Notes: a model not told the origin generated them from the letters alone. A stretch of DNA of 64,000 nucleotides from Streptomyces sp. AM 2-1-1 (GCF_029167645.1 NZ_CP119147.1:1550001-1614000), one strand, 5' to 3'; positions 50,458 to 59,105 are shown, counted from the stretch's first letter. Numbers and translations are program-made.

Positions 50458-51687
50458 TCAGGGCGCCTTCGGGGCGAGCACCGCCTCGTGGGAGGTCTCT
50501 TCCAGCGGGGCCGGAGCCGGGACGTCGCGTCGGCCGCGCGCCCACATGGCCAGCGAGAGAACCAGCGCGACGGAGGTGGCGAGCGCGGCGGTGAGGGTGA
50601 CGTCACGCACTCCGAAGCCGAGGTCGATGGTACTGCCTCCGAGCCAGGCTCCGAACCCGTTGCCGAGGTTGAAGGCGGACACGTTGGCCGAAAGCGCGAG
50701 GGCGGGGGCAGCTGCGGCCACGGCCAGGATCCGGGCCTGCAGCGCCGGGATGATGGAGAATCCCGCGGCGCCGAACACGAACAGCGCGGCGGCCGCCGGG
50801 ATCTGGAAGGGGGCGGCGAACCAGAAGATCACCAGTGCGCCGAGCAGCGCGGCCTGCGCGCCCAGAACCCCGCGCATCACGTTCTTGTCGGCGGCCTTTC
50901 CACCCAGGATGTTGCCCAGGACCGAACCGATGCCGAAGACGATGAGCAGTACTCCCACCATGGGAGCCGCGAAGTGGCTGACGTCGCGCAGCAGCGGAGC
51001 CAGATACGTCGAGGTCGTGAACACCGCTCCCTGGGCCAGGACGGTGATCAGCATGGAGAGCTGGAGGCTCCCGCTGCGGAACACCTTCATCTGCTCCCGG
51101 AGCGAGAGTTCTTCCCCGGTCGCCTCCTGACTCTCGTGGGCGAGCACCCTGGGCACGAACTTCTGGATCAGCAGGCCGCACAGGACGGCGAAGAGCGTGA
51201 CGTAGACGAAGGTCGCCCGCCAGCCGAACTGCTGGCCGATGACCGTGCCGATGGGAGCGCCGAGGACATTGGCGAAGTTGAAGCCGAGGGCGATCTTGGC
51301 CATGGCGGTTGCCTGCTTGTCCGGCGGGGACATGAGCGCGGCCACGTGCCAGGCCACCGCGGCGAAGGTGCCGTGGCTGAGCGAGGTGAAGACGCGCGCG
51401 CCCATCAGCGTGCCGTAGTTGGGGGCCAGCGCGGCGATGACGTTGCCCACGATGAACACCCCCATGAGGGTCAGCAGGAGAACCTTCCGGGAGACCTTGG
51501 TGGTGAGCAGGGTGATGATCGGGCCGCCGATGGTCACCCCCAGCGCGTAGCCGGTGACCAGCATGCCGACTGTCGGGATGGACACGTTCAGGTCGGCTGA
51601 CATCTCGGGCAGGATCCCGGCGATGACGACCTCCGCGGTGCCCACGCAGAAGACCCCGAGCATCAGGGCCAGGAGAGGCAACGGCAT
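50458..51687 (-). CDS. MFS exporter, DHA1 (AraJ/NepI-like, 12-TM)
   Basis: A 409-aa membrane protein with 12 hydrophobic segments. The N-terminal FCVGTAEVVIAGILPEMSADL is typical of sugar/nucleoside/drug DHA1 exporters, followed by GYALGVTIGGPII and TTKVSRKVLLL (the motif-A loop). AAAGGA precedes the ATG by about 10 bp. It is divergent from a MarR gene, with an ATGCAT-N4-ATGCAT operator between them. The same operator fronts the cyclitol operon. It is therefore the likely exporter of that pathway's product, giving self-protection or secretion. Confidence 0.92.
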   Translation of the reverse strand: MPLPLLALMLGVFCVGTAEVVIAGILPEMSADLNVSIPTVGMLVTGYALGVTIGGPIITLLTTKVSRKVLLLTLMGVFIVGNVIAALAPNYGTLMGARVFTSLSHGTFAAVAWHVAALMSPPDKQATAMAKIALGFNFANVLGAPIGTVIGQQFGWRATFVYVTLFAVLCGLLIQKFVPRVLAHESQEATGEELSLREQMKVFRSGSLQLSMLITVLAQGAVFTTSTYLAPLLRDVSHFAAPMVGVLLIVFGIGSVLGNILGGKAADKNVMRGVLGAQAALLGALVIFWFAAPFQIPAAAALFVFGAAGFSIIPALQARILAVAAAAPALALSANVSAFNLGNGFGAWLGGSTIDLGFGVRDVTLTAALATSVALVLSLAMWARGRRDVPAPAPLEETSHEAVLAPKAP

Positions 51688-51727
51688 GATGACCCGATCC
51701 TTTCGTAGAAAGCTGGCTTTTTATCAA

Positions 51728-51745
51728 TGCATATGAATGCATGTA
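51728..51745. promoter_or_regulatory. MarR operator, site 1 (exporter/MarR gap)
   Basis: TGCATATGAATGCATGTA contains two ATGCAT palindromes spaced 4 bp apart (51727-51742), about one helical turn centre to centre. Read on the minus strand it matches site 2 (52361-52378) at 17 of 18 positions. It exactly fills the 17-bp spacer between TTATCA (51721) and TAGATG (51744), a possible MarR promoter, so binding would block it. Confidence 0.75.
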
Positions 51746-51852
51746 GATGATGACCGAACGAGGCTGCCTGGTCAACTCCGCAAGGAGTTAGGCTGGAGGA
51801 AGCGGCGACGGAACGCGCTGCATGTCCAAAAAACCACTGGAGGGCCACGTCG

Positions 51853-52311
51853 ATGGAGACTTGGGTACCGGGAGCCGGACGGGACGAGGTCGCGCTCTGG
51901 CGACAGCTCACCCTCTTGATGGAGCAGGCCAATGCGACCGCGGGGAAACGGCTGACCCGATGTCATGGCGTCTCCGTGAACGAGCTGCTCCTGCTGCTCC
52001 CCCTGGCGGAGCGGCGTGACGGCACTCTCCGGATGTCCGAACTGATCCGGAGCCTGGGCGTCAACCAATCGGTGGTGAGCCGCATGGCCGCCCGGCTGGA
52101 GGACGCCGGGTGGGTCACCCGTCGCAGCGCCCCCGACGACAAGCGCGGGGTGGACGTGCAGATCACCGTGGCGGGCCGGCGCCTGGCGGGCGAGGCCGAG
52201 CAGACCCTGCGCAGGACGCTCGCCGAGGTTCTCGACGCGGCGGCACTCAACGACCCCACGGCTTCCCTGGTGGCTCGCCTGCGCTACGCGCCGGCCACCC
52301 CGCTCGGCTGA
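51853..52311 (+). CDS. MarR-family transcriptional regulator
   Basis: A 152-aa winged-helix regulator (residues about 35-115: LLLPLAERRDGTLRMSELIR, NQSVVSRMAARLEDAGWV as recognition helix, RRSAPDDKRGVDVQITVAG wing). GGAGGG precedes the ATG. It is divergent from the MFS exporter and just upstream of the cyclitol operon on the same strand. Paired operators on both sides suggest it represses itself, the exporter and the cyclitol genes, with relief by the pathway product or an intermediate. Confidence 0.92.
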   Translation: METWVPGAGRDEVALWRQLTLLMEQANATAGKRLTRCHGVSVNELLLLLPLAERRDGTLRMSELIRSLGVNQSVVSRMAARLEDAGWVTRRSAPDDKRGVDVQITVAGRRLAGEAEQTLRRTLAEVLDAAALNDPTASLVARLRYAPATPLG

Positions 52312-52360
52312 TCCCGACTCGGCCCGGCCCCGCCTGTACCACCAGGGCTTCTTGAGCAAT

Positions 52361-52379
52361 TACATGCATTCACATGCAT
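52361..52379. promoter_or_regulatory. MarR operator, site 2 (in front of cyclitol operon)
   Basis: TACATGCATTCACATGCAT carries ATGCAT-N4-ATGCAT (52364-52379) and is one base different from site 1 over 18 positions. TTGAGC at 52352 overlaps a possible promoter here. A second candidate, TTGCGG (52400) with TAGTGT (52424) at 18-bp spacing, lies downstream. The 52312-52600 gap holds no gene. Confidence 0.75.
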
Positions 52380-52600
52380 TCAAAGTGGCGCGCATCACGT
52401 TGCGGTTCATGCGTTCGACGGAATAGTGTCCGGTCTCGTCGGGATGCGGGGTGGCCGGATCCGCCCAAAACCTCCCGCAGCCCTCGCAATGGCTCCTGTA
52501 CGTGCCGCACCGGCCACACCCCACGAACGGGGTGACCGGCGGTGCGGTGATGTCCCCTGCTTGCTCTCGGCGACTCAGAAGCTTCCCTGGAGGTCCTGCC

Positions 52601-53818
52601 ATGACCACTGCCACCGTGTCCACCGACATGAAGCTGCCCGTCGATCTGCCCAAGCCGCCCGGCCTGCACTGGAACGTCCGCGCGCATCAGCCCGTCGACT
52701 ACAGCGTCAGGATGGTCCGCGGGCTCCTCGATCTGGACAACCCCGCGCTCGCCCGTGCCTGCGGCGGCGGCCTCGGGACCCCGCAGCGCTGCCTGCTGGC
52801 CATCGACGCCGTCGTCGACACCCTCTACCGGGACCGGTTCACGGAGTATTTCGCCCACTGGCAGATCGAGCCGTACTGGCAGGTCGTCCAGGGAGACGAG
52901 GACGCCAAGTACCTGGACCAGGCCGTCCGCGTCACCGAGGCCATGTCGTCCATGGGCATCCTGCGCCGCGCCGAGAAGGTCATCGCCATCGGCGGAGGCG
53001 TCGTCCTGGACATCGTGGGCTTCGCCGCCAGCATGTACCGCCGGGGCATCCCCTACGTACGGATCCCCACCACGCTGGTCGGGCAGATCGACGCCGGGAT
53101 CGGCGTCAAGACCGGAATCAACTACGGACACCACAAGAACCGGCTCGGCGCCTACTTCGCCCCCGAACTCGCTCTGATCGACCCGAACTTCCTGCGCACC
53201 ATCGAGCCGCGCCACGTCGCCAACGGTCTCGCGGAGATAATAAAGATGGCGCTGGTCAAGGACGCCGCGCTCTTCGATCTGCTCGAAACGGCGGTCGGCA
53301 CCATCACCCCCGAGTCCCTGGCCGTGTGCGGCTCGGCGGTCAGCGAGGTCCTGTCCCGGGCGATCTCGGGCATGCTCGACGAACTGGAGCCCAACCTGTG
53401 GGAGCAGGTGCTCGAACGGTCCGTCGACTACGGGCACACCTTCAGCCCTTCCCTCGAACTCCGGGCCGACCCTCCGCTCCTGCACGGCGAGGCGGTCGCC
53501 GTCGACATGGCGATCTGCGTGGCCGTCGCCCACCTGCGCGGACACCTGTCGCGGAGTGACGCCGACCGCGTCCTCAAGCTGCTCCAAGGTTTCGAGCTCC
53601 CCGTGTCCCACCCGGTCTTCACGCGCGAGCTCCTCGAAGAGGCGCTCGCCGACGCGGTCAAGCACCGCGACGGGCTCCAGCGGGTTCCGCTGACCGAGGG
53701 CATCGGCTCCGTCGTCTTCGCCAACGACCTCACCGGCGAAGAGCTGGGCGGGGCTCTGGAGTTCATCGAATCGTGGAAGGCCGGCACCGACGCCGACCTG
53801 GTCGGTGCGTCGGCGTGA
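52601..53818 (+). CDS. Sugar phosphate cyclase, 2-epi-5-epi-valiolone synthase-like
   Basis: A 405-aa member of the dehydroquinate-synthase superfamily, subgroup acting on sedoheptulose 7-phosphate to make C7 cyclitols. Landmarks are GGGVVLDIVGFAAS (131-144), PTTLVGQIDAGIG with Asp164, KTGIN (170-174), KNRLGAY (179-185), AEIIKMALVKD, and zinc ligands predicted as Glu212, His279 (YGHTFSP) and His295 (LLHGEAVA). The RRGIPYVRIPTTL and LIDPNFLRTI wording is far closer to AcbC/ValA-type enzymes than to AroB. A perfect GGAGGT precedes the ATG. It is the first gene of six overlapping genes. Exact product stereochemistry (EEVS, EVS or DDGS) cannot be set by eye. Confidence 0.9.
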   Translation: MTTATVSTDMKLPVDLPKPPGLHWNVRAHQPVDYSVRMVRGLLDLDNPALARACGGGLGTPQRCLLAIDAVVDTLYRDRFTEYFAHWQIEPYWQVVQGDEDAKYLDQAVRVTEAMSSMGILRRAEKVIAIGGGVVLDIVGFAASMYRRGIPYVRIPTTLVGQIDAGIGVKTGINYGHHKNRLGAYFAPELALIDPNFLRTIEPRHVANGLAEIIKMALVKDAALFDLLETAVGTITPESLAVCGSAVSEVLSRAISGMLDELEPNLWEQVLERSVDYGHTFSPSLELRADPPLLHGEAVAVDMAICVAVAHLRGHLSRSDADRVLKLLQGFELPVSHPVFTRELLEEALADAVKHRDGLQRVPLTEGIGSVVFANDLTGEELGGALEFIESWKAGTDADLVGASA

Positions 53819-54852
53819 GCCCTGCCATCACTGTCTTCGACGTGGGCGGAACGCACATACGTCAGGCTTGGTGGCTGAGGGAGGGGGAACTGCGGGGGCG
53901 CACCTCGCGCCCGTCCCCCGGCTTCCGCCGCCATCCGGGGGCGAGCGTCGCGGAGCTTCAGCGGATGATGGTCCATGAGCTGTGCGACGCCGTCGCGGAG
54001 ACGCCCGACCCCGTCGTCGGCGTCTCGTTCGGCGCCGCCCTCGACCACCGCTCCGGAGTCGTCTACGCGTCCGCGCCGCTGTGGGGTGACCACAGCGAGC
54101 CGTTCGACTTCAAGGCCGCGCTGTCGGCCCGACGGCCCGACGTCACCTGGCACGTCGTCAACGACGTCACGGCCGCGCTGCTGCACGCGGCTGCCGACCC
54201 CGGCCGCGCACGGCACCGCAAGGTTCTGCTGGCCACCATCAGCACCGGCATCGCCTGCCGCACCGTCGACCGGCGACAGGGCCGGGACCGCATCCCGGTG
54301 GACGGCTGTGGGCTGCAGGGCGAGATCGGCCACCTGCCGGCGGTCACCGAACTGGCCGGCCGCGCGGTGAAGCTGCCCTGCGACTGCGGGGAGGTGGGGC
54401 ATCTGGCGGCCTACTCCTCGGGACCCGGCATCGCGCGGATGGCTCAGATCCTCAAGGAGCGGGAACCGGCCGGGTGGAACGCGTCACTGCTCGGCACGCT
54501 GACCGCCGACGGCACCGCGTTCGAGCCGGCCCTGCGGCGCGCCCTCGACGAACGGGACGTCCTGGCCGGTGACTTGCTCGACGCGGCGACTTCGCCGGTC
54601 GCGGCCGTGCTGCGCACCGCGCTCTGCCTCGACCCGGAGATAGACGAGGCGGTGCTGACGGGCGGTGTGGTCCACGGACTCGGACAGCACTACCGCGACG
54701 CCCTGATGAGGCACTTCGACCGGGACGGTCTGTACATGACCAGTGAGCGTGACCCCGCGTGGCTGGAGCGGCGCGTCACCGTCACCGGACCCGGCGAAGC
54801 CGACGCCCTGGTGGGCGCGGGGATCGCGGCGTACACCGGAGCGGTGGCATGA
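53815..54852 (+). CDS. ROK-family kinase, probable cyclitol kinase
   Basis: A 345-aa sugar-kinase-fold protein. The phosphate-1 loop DVGGTHIR is at 9-16, the catalytic Asp117 is in VVNDVTAA, STGIA at 143-147 and GEIGH at 169-173. The ROK zinc motif CxCGxxGC is altered to CDCGEVGH (189-196), losing one Cys. In acarbose and validamycin pathways a glucokinase-like enzyme (AcbM/ValC) phosphorylates valiolone, so this is its likely counterpart. It overlaps the cyclase by GTGA. Confidence 0.88.
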   Translation: MSPAITVFDVGGTHIRQAWWLREGELRGRTSRPSPGFRRHPGASVAELQRMMVHELCDAVAETPDPVVGVSFGAALDHRSGVVYASAPLWGDHSEPFDFKAALSARRPDVTWHVVNDVTAALLHAAADPGRARHRKVLLATISTGIACRTVDRRQGRDRIPVDGCGLQGEIGHLPAVTELAGRAVKLPCDCGEVGHLAAYSSGPGIARMAQILKEREPAGWNASLLGTLTADGTAFEPALRRALDERDVLAGDLLDAATSPVAAVLRTALCLDPEIDEAVLTGGVVHGLGQHYRDALMRHFDRDGLYMTSERDPAWLERRVTVTGPGEADALVGAGIAAYTGAVA

Positions 54853-55976
54853 GCGGACCGGAGACGAGTCATCTGGCTCTCGTCCGGGAAGCCGGACGGG
54901 TCAGGCTGCGCGCCCGGCCCACCCAACGGCCCGCGCCGGGAGAACTGCTGGTGACCACGCCCACCGCGGGTCTGTGCGGCACGGACGTGCAGATGCTGCG
55001 CGGCCTCCGCGACGACCCCGCCCCGGTCATCGGCCACGAAGGCGTCTGCCGGGTGGTGGCCGCCGGGGCCGGGGTACCGGACGCGTTGGCACCGGGCACA
55101 TCGGTCGTCATCAACCCGACGCACGGCTCCGACCCGTCGTTCCTGCTCGGACACAACGTCGACGGACTGCTCCAGGAACGCACACTCATCCCCGCGACCG
55201 CGGTACGGGACGGATTGGTCGTTCCGCTCGAAAGAGAGCTGGACCCGGTCCTCGGCGCGCTCGCGGAACCGCTGGCTGCCGTCGGGTACGCCCTCGGTCT
55301 GCTCGCCACCGCGGCCCCGCGCACGCTCGTCGTGTACGGCGACGGGACCATCGGACAGCTCGCCGTGCGCGCCGCCCGGCGCGGGCTCGGTGACGACGTC
55401 CGTGTCGTCCTCGTGCACCACACCCGTGAGGGCCTCGAGTGGAGCGCCCAGCGCCCCCTGCCGGGCGTCGAGCTGACGCTGGGCGAGGTGTCACGCGCGG
55501 AAGGGCCGGTGGCGGTCCTGCTCGCCACGCCCCGCACCGGCACGCTCCAGGCGCTGGAGGCGGCGTTGCGGATCGGCGGCGAGGACCTGACCGTCGACCT
55601 GTTCGGCGGTCTGCCGCCCGGCGCCGCCAGCACGCTGCTGCCCGGCGTGGACCTGGCAGCCGTACGGGCCGCCAACTGCGCGGGGCAGCCGGTACCGGCC
55701 GTGTTCACCACGGTGCGTACCGCAGAGGGGCACAGAGTCCGGCTGACCGGCCACCGCGGGGTGGCGAACTCCCATCTCCTGCGAGCCGCAGCCGAGTTGA
55801 GCGACTCCCCCGCCCTGTACCGCGACGTGGTGACCCACGTCGTGGGACCGCTGGAAGCCGCCGCGATCATGAGCCGTCTCGCGACCGGTCCCGGACGCAC
55901 CGTCGACGGCGCACGCCTCATCAAACTCGCGGTGCGCTTCGCACAGGCACCGCCGCACTCACGGGAGTCGGCATGA
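54849..55976 (+). CDS. Medium-chain (zinc-type) dehydrogenase, cyclitol operon
   Basis: A 375-aa MDR oxidoreductase. Catalytic Cys43 (GLCGTD) and His63-Glu64 (GHE) are present, and the four-Cys structural zinc lobe is absent. A Rossmann motif VVYGDGTIGQLA starts near 170. Glucose- or sorbitol-dehydrogenase-like members of this group oxidise or reduce ring hydroxyls and ketones. It probably acts on a cyclitol or cyclitol phosphate. It overlaps both neighbours by ATGA. Confidence 0.88.
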   Translation: MSGPETSHLALVREAGRVRLRARPTQRPAPGELLVTTPTAGLCGTDVQMLRGLRDDPAPVIGHEGVCRVVAAGAGVPDALAPGTSVVINPTHGSDPSFLLGHNVDGLLQERTLIPATAVRDGLVVPLERELDPVLGALAEPLAAVGYALGLLATAAPRTLVVYGDGTIGQLAVRAARRGLGDDVRVVLVHHTREGLEWSAQRPLPGVELTLGEVSRAEGPVAVLLATPRTGTLQALEAALRIGGEDLTVDLFGGLPPGAASTLLPGVDLAAVRAANCAGQPVPAVFTTVRTAEGHRVRLTGHRGVANSHLLRAAAELSDSPALYRDVVTHVVGPLEAAAIMSRLATGPGRTVDGARLIKLAVRFAQAPPHSRESA

Positions 55977-56746
55977 CAGACCAGAACGGAAACCGGCGCC
56001 GCGCGCTGGTGGTCGGGGGGTCCACCGGCATCGGCCGCGGCGTCGCGGACGCCTGGGCCCGGTCCGGACTCGACGTCACCGTGCTCAGCCGCTCCGTACC
56101 GGCGGGAGAGGGCGCCGACCGGCTGCGGTGGCTGCCCACCGACCTCACCGACGGTGCGCGGTTCGCCGAGAACCTGGCGCTCGTCACCGAACGCCCGCTG
56201 CACGGCGTGTGCTTCTCGGCCGTCCACTACGGCGACCGCCGAGCCCACTTCCGGGACTGCGGTGAGTCGGAGTGGCGCCGTCAGATCGAAGTCAATCTGC
56301 ACGGTCTGTGGACGACGCTGTCCCGGACGCTGCCCGCACTGAGCCGTCCGGGCGACCCCGGTGTGTTCCTCGGCATCTCCTCCGAGGTCGTCTACAACGC
56401 GGGACCCGGACGTTCGGGTTACGCCGCGTCGAAAGCGGCGGCATCGGCCCTGCTCGACTCGGTCACGCAGGAGGAAGGCGCCCGGGGGCCCGGCACCGAG
56501 GCCGTACGCATCATCCAGGCACTGCCCGCCGCGATGGTCGACACGCCCGGCATACGGCGCCGGCGCCCCGACGGATTCGACTACAGCGCCTACATGGAAC
56601 CCGCGAGCTTCGCACCGCTGGCCCGGGAACTGGCCCTTACCGCGGGTGCCGGGCTCCACGGGGCGCACCTCGTGGTCGACGGCGGAGGGACGTGGTCCCC
56701 GGTCGGCGAGCGGCTGCCGGTGTCGCAGAGCCGCGCGGTGTCATGA
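55973..56746 (+). CDS. Short-chain dehydrogenase/reductase, cyclitol operon
   Basis: A 257-aa classical SDR. The cofactor motif VVGGSTGIGRG is at 13-23, the NVNLHG-like QIEVNLHGLW block is present, catalytic Ser lies in LGISSEVVY and YAASK is the YxxxK pair. It is predicted to reduce or oxidise a ring carbon of the cyclitol. Both ends overlap the adjacent genes by 4 bp. Confidence 0.9.
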   Translation: MTDQNGNRRRALVVGGSTGIGRGVADAWARSGLDVTVLSRSVPAGEGADRLRWLPTDLTDGARFAENLALVTERPLHGVCFSAVHYGDRRAHFRDCGESEWRRQIEVNLHGLWTTLSRTLPALSRPGDPGVFLGISSEVVYNAGPGRSGYAASKAAASALLDSVTQEEGARGPGTEAVRIIQALPAAMVDTPGIRRRRPDGFDYSAYMEPASFAPLARELALTAGAGLHGAHLVVDGGGTWSPVGERLPVSQSRAVS

Positions 56747-57621
56747 GCCGCGCTCCCCTCGTGGGGCTGGTCGACTGGCGGCTTCCCGGGGACCACTTCG
56801 ACGCGGCCACCCTCGCACACGACGTGGGGGCCGACGGCCTCCAGCTCGATCTCGGAGGGCCGGGCCGCGGGCCGTGGCTCGACGCGCCGGGCGTCCTCGA
56901 CCGCGTACGGGACACCTGCGCCCGGCTCGGTGTACGGCCACTCGCCGTGGCGGGCAACACCCTGAACGACATCGGCCTGCACACTCCCGCGGAAGGGCCC
57001 GTCCGCGGCGTCCTGACGCGGGTACTCGACGCGGCCGCGGCCCTCGACGCCCCGCTGGCGTTCGTCCCCAGCTTCCGGCGCAGTGAGATACGCGAGGTGG
57101 GGGATCTGCGGCGGACGGCCGCCCGGCTCAGCTGGGCCGCGAAGGAAGCAGCGGCCCGGGGACTGCTCCTGGCGAACGAGAACTCCCTGGCGCCGCGCCG
57201 GGCGCTGGCCCTCGTGGAGGAGGTTGCGGAGCCGAACTTCAGGCTGCTCCTGGATACGTACAACCCTCGCGCACACGGCGTCGACGTGGTGGAGCTCATC
57301 GAGGCGACCCATGCCTGGATCGCGCCCCAGATCCATCTCAAGGACGGCACGGACGGCGTCGTCGCCCGGGAACCGCTGGGTGAAGGAGACGGCCGCGTGT
57401 GGGAGGCACTCACCGCCCTGCACGGAGCAGGGAGCACACCGTACGCGCTGGTCCTAGAAAACGATTACCGCGACGGCGACCTGAGCCGTCTCACGGCAGA
57501 CATCACACGTACCCTTCGGCACGCTCCTTGGAGTCACGTTGCAGAATCTTCCGTCCGCGTACACCTCGACCACGCTCCTGGACGGCACGGTGAGTCTCAG
57601 CAAACGCGTTTTCCCGTATGA
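56743..57621 (+). CDS. Sugar phosphate isomerase/epimerase-like TIM-barrel protein
   Basis: A 292-aa member of the xylose-isomerase-like TIM-barrel family (IolE/IolI/hexulose-phosphate isomerase group). Metal-site residues are visible in LLLANENS (Glu), LLLDTYNP (Asp), IHLKDG (His, Asp) and LVLENDY (Glu). IolI and IolE epimerise or dehydrate inosose, so a cyclitol ketone is an attractive substrate. It overlaps the SDR by ATGA and the last gene by 83 bp in another frame, an unusually long overlap. Confidence 0.87.
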   Translation: MSRAPLVGLVDWRLPGDHFDAATLAHDVGADGLQLDLGGPGRGPWLDAPGVLDRVRDTCARLGVRPLAVAGNTLNDIGLHTPAEGPVRGVLTRVLDAAAALDAPLAFVPSFRRSEIREVGDLRRTAARLSWAAKEAAARGLLLANENSLAPRRALALVEEVAEPNFRLLLDTYNPRAHGVDVVELIEATHAWIAPQIHLKDGTDGVVAREPLGEGDGRVWEALTALHGAGSTPYALVLENDYRDGDLSRLTADITRTLRHAPWSHVAESSVRVHLDHAPGRHGESQQTRFPV

Positions 57622-58597
57622 CGCGCTGCGCGAGGACACCGTCGTGATCAAGACCGAGTACCTCGGCATCTGCCGGGCGGACGCCAAGGAGATCCGTGGC
57701 TCCCGCGACGTCCCGCAGGACCGGGGACCGCTGTTCGGCCATGAACTCGTCGGCACCGTCTGCTACGCCGGTTCACGCACCAGGTTCCGGGACGGCGAGA
57801 CAGTCACCTTCAACCCCAACATCACGCCGACCCGCACCACGGGATTCGCCGAGTACGTCTTCGTCCACGGCAGCGAGGAACAGTTGGAGCAGGCCGTGGT
57901 GCGCGTGCCCGCGGCGGGCATGGGGCAGGGCGCTTGGATGCCGGAACCGTTCGCCTGCATCGTGCACGCGGTCAAGAAGCTGCTCGAACTCGCCGGCCCC
58001 GCATCGTTGCGGGGAAAGCGGACGGGCATCGTCGGCGCCGGGTGCGCGGGCCTCATGTTCGCCATGTACGCCCGGCACCTGGGTGCCCAGGTCACGGTGT
58101 TCAACCGCGGCGAGCAGCGTCGTTCCTTCGCCCGCGAGCAGGAAATACTCGCTGCGCACGAGACACACGCGCTGGCGGACGCCGACTCCTTCCGCGACGA
58201 GTTCGATGTCGTCGTCGTCGCGCCCACCATCGCCACGACGCAGATCCTCGAAACCGCGGCCGGCATCACGGCCGACGGAGGACACCTCCTCGTCTACGGC
58301 GGCACACGCAAGGGCGACATCTTCCCCGCCGGCCAGGCGGACATCGACACGATCCGCAGGCAGGAACTGATCGAGCCCGTGTCGTACGGGACCAAGAGGT
58401 TCCACCTGACGGGTGCCTACGGCTGCTTCAAGGAGGACTACGAGGACGGATTCCGTCTGCGTGCCGAGCACCCGGAAGCGTTTCCCCTGGAACGGCTCGC
58501 CTCGCGGTCCATCGGCCTCCATGAGTTCCCCGAACTCATCATGGACATCGCCGCAGGAGCGACGGACCACCCGGGGAAGGTGCTGATCAGGATCTGA
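57539..58597 (+). CDS. Second medium-chain dehydrogenase, last gene of cyclitol operon
   Basis: A 352-aa MDR protein. The catalytic-zinc Cys45 lies in GICRADAKE (Arg for the usual Gly-Thr), and GHELVG (67-72) supplies His68 and Glu69. The Rossmann motif GIVGAGCAGLMFA follows. The start is a TTG at 57539 with GGAG 5 bp upstream, inside the previous gene. Starting later would remove the first beta strands of the GroES-like domain. Presumably it is a further redox step on the cyclitol. Transcription likely ends soon after, as the next 280 bp hold no gene. Confidence 0.87.
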   Translation: MQNLPSAYTSTTLLDGTVSLSKRVFPYDALREDTVVIKTEYLGICRADAKEIRGSRDVPQDRGPLFGHELVGTVCYAGSRTRFRDGETVTFNPNITPTRTTGFAEYVFVHGSEEQLEQAVVRVPAAGMGQGAWMPEPFACIVHAVKKLLELAGPASLRGKRTGIVGAGCAGLMFAMYARHLGAQVTVFNRGEQRRSFAREQEILAAHETHALADADSFRDEFDVVVVAPTIATTQILETAAGITADGGHLLVYGGTRKGDIFPAGQADIDTIRRQELIEPVSYGTKRFHLTGAYGCFKEDYEDGFRLRAEHPEAFPLERLASRSIGLHEFPELIMDIAAGATDHPGKVLIRI

Positions 58598-58880
58598 CCG
58601 ACCGGGCCGGGTGGCCCGGCGATCGAGGGTGGGGCGGCTGTGGGGGCGGCCGGAGAAATCGGTCGTCCCGCACGAGCGGAACCGCTCCCGCCGTTCACCT
58701 GCGCGGCGCAGCCCGGTCGGCCTGCACTCCCTCGTACGACGACCTCCGAAGACGTCCGGCCACCCGGCGGCCAACCCTCACCACCCGGCAAAGCCGCTGG
58801 CTGGCGGCGGCGCGACAGGATAAAGGTTGGGAATCAGATGGAGCCCCACGTCACGGTGGGTGGTCCTCGGACGTGCCCGA

Positions 58881-58913
58881 GCCCCCTGCCGGATTCGAAC
58901 CGACGACCTACGC
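58881..58913 (-). pseudogene. tRNA 3'-end fragment (T arm plus acceptor 3' strand)
   Basis: On the minus strand there is a T stem-loop, GTCGG-TTCGAAT-CCGGC, followed by AGGGGGC. No matching GCCCCCT 5' strand, D arm or anticodon arm exists upstream, so it is only the 3' third of a tRNA. Such fragments mark attachment sites of integrative elements. Specificity is unresolved. The surrounding 58598-59105 holds no gene. Confidence 0.65.
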
Positions 58914-59105
58914 ACGCCAGGGGCTGCAGGGTGACCCAGGGTGTGCTGGGCGGTGTCCGTGAACCGGCTCTGTCCCGTAATCAGTGGTGGCGCCGTGCAG
59001 TGATCGCTGGAGGAGAGAGCCAATTCCCCTGACACTCCCTCGGAACGAGCGTCGAGATATCGCCGCAACTCCCACGACGCACATAACGCACACCACCCAA
59101 ACCCG

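Noticed and set aside
52601..53818. Primary-metabolism 3-dehydroquinate synthase (AroB)
   Set aside because: The sequence around the nucleotide and substrate loops follows the valiolone-synthase subgroup, and the neighbours are cyclitol-type enzymes, not shikimate genes.
54869..56668. Minus-strand open frame of 599 codons opposite the cyclitol dehydrogenases
   Set aside because: Antisense to three overlapping real genes and without any recognisable motif.
58881..58956. Complete tRNA gene on the minus strand
   Set aside because: Only the T arm and acceptor 3' strand are present; no complementary 5' strand, D arm or anticodon arm could be folded.
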